A stretch of 33,492 nt of DNA, taken from assembly GCA_963204965.1 (NCBI GenBank), contig CAUJKA010000020.1:1-33492 (forward strand). Direction: 5' to 3'. The position numbers were made by a program, and so were the translations under genes. The notes beneath the pieces are model-generated. The model was given only the letters and a program-made list of their open reading frames with translations, did no database searches and was not told the DNA's origin. This DNA comes from Planctomycetota bacterium. Lineage in GTDB: Bacteria; Planctomycetota; Planctomycetia; Pirellulales; Pirellulaceae. This document shows, one piece after another, positions 23,613 through 30,029 of this stretch; position 1 is the stretch's first letter; each line of letters starts with the position of its first letter.

Positions 23613-24587
23613 GTGCTTCGATTGAGCTTACTGCTGATTGCTTCCATCGGTCTAGCGGGAGCCTGGTTACCTAAGTGCCATGGGCAATTTGCCCCTGGCA
23701 CTAAGTTCCCCGGCGGCTTTGTCGTTCCCGGGGCAGCGCCTACCGAGCCTGGCAAAGATGTCGCCGACTGGGATCGCTCATTGCAGAACTTCTTTCAGCT
23801 ATCGCCAGATCAACGTTCGCAGTTGCGACAGGTGGACGTGCCTTTCAAAGAAGAAAAGGAGTTTGGCGATCGCGTCTACTCACAGCTTGAACAATCATTC
23901 AAGCAGCAAAAGGTTGGTGTCATTCAACGCGGCGAGGATGTGCGTTACCTGAATCAGCTTGTTGCTCGTGTCCAACCGCTGATGAATCAAAAGTCGCGAT
24001 ACCAGAAATTGAAAATCTGCTTAGTGGATTCGGATGAAGTGGATGCTTGTAGTATTCCAGGTGGCACGCTAGTTTTCACGCGTGGACTCCTGGGCTCAGC
24101 GGAGTCAGAAGCCGCTTTGGTTGGCATCGTTGCTCACGAGCTTTCACACCTCGACCGGCAACACCAGCTCAAGCCGCTTCAGCAACAACGATTAGCGGAG
24201 AAGCAATTTTCGGGTAAGCCTGGTGGAAATCCTGGCGGGAACTTTGATCTCAATCGATTTTTCGACTTCGGCAAAATCTCGATGGCGAGCTTTCATTCCA
24301 TCCATCCTGAGGAAGAGAGTGAAGCGGATAGCGATGCAACGCGGTGGATGTATGAGCTAGGCTATGATCCACTGCAACTAGCCAAGTTGTTTGATCGACT
24401 TTCGGAGAATGCCAAGGGACAGGCTCAGATGCTGCCTGCCTTTCTGCGATCTCATCCTCTCATGCGCGATCGATCGGCGAAAGTCCTGGCTGACTTGGGT
24501 GAACTACAAAAAGCTAACCCCAAAAACGATCTCGTCGTTGGAGTTCAGGCTCTCCGCGATCGAAGCCCCGCTAAGCTACCGAAGTAG
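23613..24587 (+). CDS. Exported M48 family metalloprotease (BepA-like)
   Basis: This 324-residue protein has a signal peptide (LRLSLLLIASIGLAGAWLPKCHG). An M48 peptidase domain carries zinc ligands in VAHELSHL (H175, E176, H179) and a downstream ESEADSDATRW containing the third ligand Glu. SIPGGTLVFTRGLL, the usual M48 strand motif, precedes them. The domain order matches BepA/YfgC and LoiP-type periplasmic proteases that edit envelope proteins, but no TPR domain follows. The start is a GTG 3 bp after the preceding stop codon, so it is cotranscribed with the coiled-coil protein, which may be its substrate or scaffold. Confidence 0.88.
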   Translation: MLRLSLLLIASIGLAGAWLPKCHGQFAPGTKFPGGFVVPGAAPTEPGKDVADWDRSLQNFFQLSPDQRSQLRQVDVPFKEEKEFGDRVYSQLEQSFKQQKVGVIQRGEDVRYLNQLVARVQPLMNQKSRYQKLKICLVDSDEVDACSIPGGTLVFTRGLLGSAESEAALVGIVAHELSHLDRQHQLKPLQQQRLAEKQFSGKPGGNPGGNFDLNRFFDFGKISMASFHSIHPEEESEADSDATRWMYELGYDPLQLAKLFDRLSENAKGQAQMLPAFLRSHPLMRDRSAKVLADLGELQKANPKNDLVVGVQALRDRSPAKLPK

Positions 24588-24598
24588 CATCCGCTTTT

Positions 24599-24619
24599 CT
24601 AGGGCCGTTGCAGCCCTAG
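24599..24619 (+). terminator. Possible terminator hairpin after the M48 gene
   Basis: CTAGGGC and GCCCTAG pair perfectly around a 7-nt loop, 11 bp after the stop. The T-tract that follows (ATTTCT) is weak. A second overlapping hairpin AGATTT/AAATCT follows. Confidence 0.4.
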
Positions 24620-24690
24620 ATTTCTGCAAGAAAAAATCTACGAGCGCGTTGCGCGGGATTCCGGAATCCTTCCCTTTAAGCAGCGGGGAG

Positions 24691-24755
24691 TTTGAACCGC
24701 AGTCGCTAGCCGCAGTCAGATATAAGAGGACGGCGGCTAGCGCCTGCGGTTCAAA
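24691..24755. repeat. Inverted repeat, 21 paired bases with 2-nt internal loop
   Basis: TTTGAACCGCA-gt-CGCTAGCCGC (24691-24713) pairs with GCGGCTAGCG-cc-TGCGGTTCAAA (24733-24755), separated by 19 nt. The symmetric 2-nt mismatch is typical of a folded RNA or of a palindromic mobile element. No ORF is supported in the 24588-25052 gap. Confidence 0.75.
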
Positions 24756-24829
24756 GAATGCTTCGCAGCTTTTGGAAGTAAGGTATGGCTTACTCACAGT
24801 TACTTGAACGTAGCGAACTACAAAACAAT

Positions 24830-24886
24830 GAGGCACAGGAAGTACTGCATTCCAGTCGGTGAGAATTGCGGTGAGTCCTGTGCCTC
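24830..24886. repeat. Inverted repeat with perfect 11-bp arms
   Basis: GAGGCACAGGA (24830-24840) and TCCTGTGCCTC (24876-24886) flank 35 nt. No T-run follows on the plus strand. It lies 11 bp from the family C element. Confidence 0.7.
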
Positions 24887-24893
24887 GTTATTT

Positions 24894-24921
24894 GTAGCAG
24901 GCACACTCCGTGTGCCGTCCG
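24894..24921 (+). repeat. Repeat family C hairpin, copy 3
   Basis: GTAGCAGGCACACTCCGTGT then GCCGTCCGC; the stem is GGCACAC (24900-24906) with GTGTGCC (24910-24916). Identical over its core to the copy after ilvD. Confidence 0.8.
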
Positions 24922-25052
24922 CTGATTTTGAGGCCGGAGCACAAAAGCCGGACTCACTCCGACTTAAACAGGAAAAGAAACGGCGGAGCCGTGAAGACAG
25001 AACGTTCCCAGGCAGAGCCTGAGGAACGAGAACCCTAATTTGCCCTACCCAA

Positions 25053-25874
25053 CTACTTCCCGCTGGGCGGCTCGCGACCGGTTAGGTCTTTGGGTAGTTC
25101 GACTTCATAAATGGTTGGCCAGAGCTTGCCAGAAATGAAAAGTCGCTGAGCTTTTGGATCGTAGGCGATGCCGTTGAGCACATTTTCTTTATCGGGTCGT
25201 TGTTTCTTAGGATACAGACTGGAACAGTCAAAATACCCCTTGATCTTACCAGTTTGAGGGTCAATTCTAGCGATCTTGTCTTCGTACCAAATGCAAGCCC
25301 ACAGTTCATCACCCACAAATTCCAGCTCGTTGAGTTTGTCCTCTGGCTTACGGCCGTAAGTAACGCGAATCTTGCGGACTTGCTTGAAGTTGGCGGGGTC
25401 GATGACTTGAATTACCGCGGATCCATCACTCATGTACAGATACTTGCCATCGGTTGTCAGTCCCCACCCTTGGCCCGTGTAACTGAACTGCCCGATTGCT
25501 TTGAACGTTTCTTTGTCGTAGACGACGCAGACTCGCTCTTTCCAAGTCAATTGATAGATGCGATCTTTGATGATCGCGATGCCTTCGCCAAAGTAGTTTT
25601 GATGCAGGCCGACTTGTTGAGATACTTTGCCGCTGGTCAGGTCGTATTTCTTAACGGCGGATTGACCATAGCGTCCAGTGCCTTCATAGACAGTGTCGCC
25701 CTCGACTATTAAGCCTTGGCAAAAATCGTTGGGGTCATGAGGAAACGTGGCTATTAGCTGCGCTTTGATCGTCTTTGCGTCCTGTCCCTCTGCATCGTTA
25801 TTGTGCCGGAAAGACACAAGTACGATGATCAATCCCAATAATGGAATCATCAGCCATAATGGTTTTCGAAACAT
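25053..25874 (-). CDS. Plant-type glutaminyl-peptide cyclotransferase, exported
   Basis: This enzyme class converts N-terminal glutamine of peptides or proteins to pyroglutamate. The 273-residue product has an N-terminal hydrophobic anchor or signal (LWLMIPLLGLIIVLVSF), then a five-bladed propeller pattern: FCQGLIVEGDTVYEGTGRYG, FGEGIAII, LTWKERVCVVYD, GWGLTTDGKYLYMSDGS, NELEFVGDELWACIWYED and VLNGIAYDPKAQRLFISGK. These are the plant/bacterial QC-type motifs, unrelated to the mammalian zinc QC. I start at the ATG at 25874, where the signal begins. It acts outside the cytoplasm. The gene stands alone on the minus strand, downstream of the AsmA-like gene by about 144 bp. Confidence 0.9.
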   Translation of the reverse strand: MFRKPLWLMIPLLGLIIVLVSFRHNNDAEGQDAKTIKAQLIATFPHDPNDFCQGLIVEGDTVYEGTGRYGQSAVKKYDLTSGKVSQQVGLHQNYFGEGIAIIKDRIYQLTWKERVCVVYDKETFKAIGQFSYTGQGWGLTTDGKYLYMSDGSAVIQVIDPANFKQVRKIRVTYGRKPEDKLNELEFVGDELWACIWYEDKIARIDPQTGKIKGYFDCSSLYPKKQRPDKENVLNGIAYDPKAQRLFISGKLWPTIYEVELPKDLTGREPPSGK

Positions 25875-26018
25875 ATGGATTCCGCTCGTCGATGATTGTG
25901 TTTGCAAGGCTTGGGTCTGGAGCTTGGTTTGCTGAGCTTCTTAACTGATTCTGCTATTCTAAATCAAACTAACAACAACGATGGTCTCGTCCAAGGTCAA
26001 TTTCGAAGCTTGAGAAAG

Positions 26019-27485
26019 TCAGGACCCCTCTTTGCCGCGAAGTCGACCCTTAAGTGCATCCAGTAAACGACCGGACCGTTTCGGCGTTTCCGTCTGCTCA
26101 GTGGGGTCTTCTACATTGTCTGACTGCTTCTTTCCTTGAGCTTTTTCGCGATGGCGTTGAACTAAATCCTTTACAAGATCAACACCGACTTCGATGGCTT
26201 GATCGGCATCGCCCTCTGCAACATCGCTTAGAGCGCCGACTAAACTTCCCTTCAGTGGTGCTTCGCTACTTAACGCGCCCGAGATAATGGACAGTAAACC
26301 CGCCGAGTCTTGGCGGAGAGTCTTCCAATCTAATTCGGGCTCGTCCAAAGTTCCGCGAATGGGCAAAGTGATACTGGGAACTCCCAACTGTTTGACCGAT
26401 TGACGCTTGGCAACATGCTCGATGGGGACGGGAATCTCAAAATCTAAGTTCAGTTCGCGGTTGACCAAGCCTACCGAACCAGCGGTGGCGATCTGTAGTC
26501 GCTCGTCGACTCGTGGAATACCCGCACGAACACCATCGTGTTTGATCATTTGATTGGCTACTTCAACGTTGATGGCTGAACCATCAACGAAGACCAATTC
26601 ATGCGGTAGCTCGCGCTTAAACATCCGTCCGAGAATATCGATAGCAGACAAGATGGTTGGATGTGTTGGCACACTCCGAACTTGATGCAATGTCAACTGC
26701 GCGCTGCCAACGGAGTCCTGCGGATGTTGAAGTGGAATGGTGATTCGCTGAGTCTCCAGCGAAACCTTCCCATCAAATTCTGTAGACTTAGCCAACAAAG
26801 GTACCGCCTTAGAAAGCCCCAGGTGCACTAGTTCTTGAGTTATGGCAACTTGATCGAGGGCTGTCATGGGCTCTATGACCAATTGCGAATCGACATCAAG
26901 CGATTTGTAGGCCACCGTGGCGTCCAGCGGAGGAATGACCATCACGGGTTGCCCAGACTGTTCGTCGGTGACGGTCACGTGCAGGCCGCGAACGGCGATC
27001 GTTATGTCCATTTGTGGTGGAGCCTTCTTGGAACTCGCCGTTTGTTTAGGCTTGGATTTGCCTTCCACAGCGCGGACCAGGCGATCTAGATTGCTACCAT
27101 CTTCCAAGAGCTGAATGTCGATGTTGGGTTCAAGTATTTCGACAGTGCCCAAATTGCGCCCGCCCCACAAGAAGCCGAGTAGACTTCGGTCCGAGCGAAT
27201 CGCAGCGATCGAGAGCAGTGGCGCAGGTGAACTGGACTCAGAGACTTCGGAACCGTTGGAGCCCACTGATGTGGGTTTCAATTGGATCTGTTCAAACGCA
27301 AGGGGTCTTAGCCAGCCGATTTGAACGCGGCCAATCGTTAGCTCAAATCGCTCGTCAGCCAATCGATCTACAAGTGGTTGATAGACCCATTTGCTGCCAA
27401 GTACCGTTGGCAGCGCAAAGACGACTAAAGTGCCGACTAACAGTCCAGCCAGCACGAGAATTTTGATGCGTTGGGCGTGTTTCAT
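26019..27485 (-). CDS. AsmA-like envelope protein
   Basis: The 488-residue protein has a single N-terminal transmembrane anchor (IKILVLAGLLVGTLVVFALPTVLG), then the AsmA/YhjG/TamB-type entry (RFELTIGRVQIGWLRPLAFEQIQL) and repeated beta-strand units (LLSIAAIRSDRSLLGFLWG, LGTVEILEPNIDIQLLEDGSN). The later strand ITLPIRGTLDEPELDW is the typical AsmA C-terminal motif. The C-terminus is charged and low in complexity. Such proteins form hydrophobic grooves between inner and outer membranes and are linked to phospholipid transfer. The subfamily in planctomycetes is not characterised, so the role is inferred. The start is the only suitable ATG, after a leader that I could not assign. Confidence 0.75.
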   Translation of the reverse strand: MKHAQRIKILVLAGLLVGTLVVFALPTVLGSKWVYQPLVDRLADERFELTIGRVQIGWLRPLAFEQIQLKPTSVGSNGSEVSESSSPAPLLSIAAIRSDRSLLGFLWGGRNLGTVEILEPNIDIQLLEDGSNLDRLVRAVEGKSKPKQTASSKKAPPQMDITIAVRGLHVTVTDEQSGQPVMVIPPLDATVAYKSLDVDSQLVIEPMTALDQVAITQELVHLGLSKAVPLLAKSTEFDGKVSLETQRITIPLQHPQDSVGSAQLTLHQVRSVPTHPTILSAIDILGRMFKRELPHELVFVDGSAINVEVANQMIKHDGVRAGIPRVDERLQIATAGSVGLVNRELNLDFEIPVPIEHVAKRQSVKQLGVPSITLPIRGTLDEPELDWKTLRQDSAGLLSIISGALSSEAPLKGSLVGALSDVAEGDADQAIEVGVDLVKDLVQRHREKAQGKKQSDNVEDPTEQTETPKRSGRLLDALKGRLRGKEGS

Positions 27486-28028
27486 AGCGTGAATTGAGGA
27501 ATAGTTGGAAGTCGCCGAGAATCAGGAAGCCTTGAAAATTGAACGCTCACCAGTATATCCGAAACATTCCTCAAAGCTGCACTCAACAAGTTCAGCTAAC
27601 CGTGTTCAGTTTCGATCGAGACCGTGCTTGCATTCCGTCTTGCCATAAATTGTTGTGAAAATTGAAAGACAATTCCCATTTGAGTCAGCCAATGGGATAA
27701 AATTAGAGACATAGCGACGTCGCACGAACGGTTCTTATTCGCCAAGCTGATTCTGTTTGCATCACAAGAAGCAAAGCCAGCGACTCTTACTCGACCTGTT
27801 CGCCCTCTAAAACTTTTGGGCGCCGCCTAAGCAAACGAATTTTGTTTGCACTGCTCTGGGGCAATAATCCCTTCCTGGACTGGATGTTCAGTTTTCGCTC
27901 TTCGGCCGACTCGATGCTTCGAGTCGCTTGCGGTTCGTTTCGTGTCTCAACGCACGTGTTCGAACTGACTCTCTATATCAACAAACTCAATCGCCTCATT
28001 TCGACAACTCAACACAAGGCACCATTCC
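27486..28028. other. Intergenic region without a supported gene
   Basis: This 543-bp divergent region between the AsmA-like and BON genes holds no convincing ORF. Seen in it are an inverted repeat AATTGT/ACAATT near 27650-27675, a TAAAAT near 27697 without a good -35, and a perfect 7-bp hairpin GACTCGA/TCGAGTC (27908-27925). It should hold both promoters. Confidence 0.5.
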
Positions 28029-28277
28029 ATGGCATTCGGAAGTCCAATTCCAGACAAGACAGTTTTGCGCAGCGTGACTCAAGCTCTTACCACCAAGAGC
28101 GCAGGTTCTGGCGCCAAAATCACAGCTGTAGTCAGTTCCGGAACAGTAACGCTCTCGGGCATGTTAGTTCAAGAGACACAGCGACGCATGATCCTGAGTG
28201 CGATGGGCGTTATTAGCGGAGTCAAACGCGTTATTGATACTATGTCAGTCGCTCCGCCCAAAAAACGCGAGTTCTGA
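28029..28277 (+). CDS. BON-domain protein
   Basis: This 82-residue protein is almost a single BON domain. It has the LRSVTQALTTKS helix, the KITAVVSSGTVTLSGMLV strand pair with the conserved GTVTLSG, then QETQRRMILSAMGVISGVKRVIDTM, the helix and last strand with the family's G-V-x-x-V-x-D pattern. BON domains bind membranes or phospholipids, and also small ligands. No signal peptide is visible, so it may be cytoplasmic. The start ATG lacks a strong ribosome binding site. A family A repeat begins 9 bp after the stop. Confidence 0.85.
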   Translation: MAFGSPIPDKTVLRSVTQALTTKSAGSGAKITAVVSSGTVTLSGMLVQETQRRMILSAMGVISGVKRVIDTMSVAPPKKREF

Positions 28278-28285
28278 TTCAGCTC

Positions 28286-28315
28286 GTAGGGTGGTGTTGA
28301 GGTACGAAACCCACC
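28286..28315 (+). repeat. Repeat family A, copy 5
   Basis: GTAGGGTGGTGTTGAGGTAC then GAAACCCACC. It begins 9 bp after the BON stop and is followed 37 bp later by family D, the same arrangement as at 12856-12955. Confidence 0.85.
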
Positions 28316-28352
28316 AATCAACATCGCGAGTGACACACGTTTACTCGCTGCT

Positions 28353-28387
28353 GTGCCGTAGCGGCGCGGAGCACATCGCAGCCTACT
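28353..28387 (+). repeat. Repeat family D, copy 2, overlapping the eboE stop
   Basis: TGCCGTAGCGGCGCGGAGC then CACATC and GCAGCCTACTT. On the minus strand the CTA at 28383-28385 is the stop codon of the eboE gene, so the repeat end forms the gene's end. Confidence 0.65.
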
Positions 28388-29600
28388 TTAGCGACTCTAA
28401 CACTGTTTCGAAGTAAGCCAACTCCTTAGCGATACCTTGGGCTAAATCGACTTCTGCCAATTCAGCGGGAAGAACAGGCCATGCGTAAGTTTCCACTTCG
28501 TAGTGGCCTGTGAACCAATCTCTATCGGCAATCGACTTTGTTTTATGCTCCTCTAAGTAACTGCAGGCTTGCAGGATATCGCTTTGAGTAGTGCTCAGTA
28601 GCCCGAATTGGTCAACAAAGATGGGTACATGGAAATGAACTCGCCAAGGCCGAACTGGAAGAGTACCGGTCAACCACTGTTTTATAGCTAGATGAAGATC
28701 TTCGCTCAAGCTTTCGAACTGCCCTTGTTCGTTGCAACGGGTCGTTTGATGAAGGTACTTGGGCTCGCCGAAAGCATTGACATGTTGAAGCATCGCTTGT
28801 TGCGCAACTGGATCATCCTTGACCTGATCCCAGGGTACGTGAACAGCAGATGAAACTTGCACCTTGCCCACGCGGATGCCAGCGTTCAAATACTTCTCAA
28901 GAGCTTGTTGCTGAGGCTCGAACATGACGCCACTGTGGCAGATGTCATGACAGACAGTTAGATAGCGACGAGCCAGTTCAGCATCGGGACCTCGAAACAA
29001 ATAGTGCTCGAAGAATTCAACCACGTCATCAGCCGTATCCAAAACGCAGCCCGGTTCGGGTTCGATCGCTACGACGATTTCACAACCGCGTTGTTGCTTG
29101 AGACGTTCAAGGTAGTGAGCCAATTCATGAAGTTGGTCTGCCGCCGTACTAAAGTTCTCTGCATGCCATGGAGCATGAGGCCAGCCCAATGGCAAAGTCG
29201 AAATCGAGCCGGAGCTTCCTTCAGGCAGAATGGCTTCCATGATTTGCGCGAGACTCTTGGTATATCCAGCTCGCGAACTGCACGTCCAAGTCGGCTCATA
29301 AACGGCGAGCTTGACAACGCTCTGGTGAAAATCACCTTGAGGGAATCCGTTGAAGGTATAAGGGATCAGCTTTCGCTGAGCTAACCAGTCGCGAAGCTCA
29401 CTTGTCCGATTCTTGGTGAGCAATGTGTTGGCTGCGGCTTCAGAGAACCACAAGCCAACGGGCAGCGTTCCCTCTCCAGCAACAATTTGCCGAACCGGCA
29501 CTGCGTAGGTTTCAAGATTCGCTAAAGCGGATTGCAAGTCCTTGCCTGAGTGAACATTGGTGCAATAGCCAAACGATAGATCGCGTGCGGCGGATGACAC
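28383..29600 (-). CDS. eboE: EboE-type TIM-barrel protein
   Basis: This 405-residue protein matches the EboE family, a xylose isomerase-like TIM barrel from the eboABCDEF metabolite-traffic cluster of cyanobacteria, algae and some other bacteria. The typical N-terminus FGYCTNVHSGKDL is present, then YTFNGFPQGDFH, EPEPGCVLDTADDV and the metal-site-like CHDICHSGVMFE and VHFHVPIF. In the known clusters eboE works with prenyltransferase EboC and other Ebo proteins to move precursors to the periplasm. No other ebo gene is visible here: the neighbours are BON and M1 genes. The family call is recognised from motifs; the biochemical function is unknown. Its stop codon lies in a repeat. Confidence 0.8.
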   Translation of the reverse strand: MSSAARDLSFGYCTNVHSGKDLQSALANLETYAVPVRQIVAGEGTLPVGLWFSEAAANTLLTKNRTSELRDWLAQRKLIPYTFNGFPQGDFHQSVVKLAVYEPTWTCSSRAGYTKSLAQIMEAILPEGSSGSISTLPLGWPHAPWHAENFSTAADQLHELAHYLERLKQQRGCEIVVAIEPEPGCVLDTADDVVEFFEHYLFRGPDAELARRYLTVCHDICHSGVMFEPQQQALEKYLNAGIRVGKVQVSSAVHVPWDQVKDDPVAQQAMLQHVNAFGEPKYLHQTTRCNEQGQFESLSEDLHLAIKQWLTGTLPVRPWRVHFHVPIFVDQFGLLSTTQSDILQACSYLEEHKTKSIADRDWFTGHYEVETYAWPVLPAELAEVDLAQGIAKELAYFETVLESLK

Positions 29601-30029
29601 TCAGGACTCCCTGAAGTTTGAGTAGTTTGAACTCGAAAAAAAGCAACGTTAAGAATCGTACATAGCCAAAGTTTTTGAGGCTGGTGTGGCAAGCTTCGGG
29701 ACCGGCATCTCGTCGCAGCTTTGGGGCCGATCGACCTGGTCGTTGGTCATTTACTGAGCCAATGGCACCAGGGCTAAGGAAAAACGAGAACCGCAGCCAT
29801 GCGCCAGCCGATGTGCAAAAGCTTACAACCACTGTAACCGTTAGGATTGTTTCGAGTCGGGTTTAGGCCGACTTCATTGTAGGGAGTCCGCCGACCAACT
29901 GCAAATTGGAAAAAGGTCAATTACAATAGTCCGGTTCGTCCCACAGCATTCCACCCGTACACGGTCCCGGTGAATGCAAACTCAAACATCGCCCTCAGTT
30001 TTTATCTTACCTTCGTGAGTCTCAATTCA
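29601..30029 (+). promoter_or_regulatory. Intergenic leader of the M1 gene
   Basis: No gene is supported here. A TACAAT -10 box is at 29922-29927 with a poor -35 (CTGCAA) 17 bp upstream, which may be the M1 promoter. A GTG at 29970 would extend the M1 frame by 20 residues but lacks a ribosome binding site. Confidence 0.3.

Noticed and set aside
1980..28387. CRISPR array
   Set aside because: The repeats are far apart, of several families, and have no regular spacers or cas genes.
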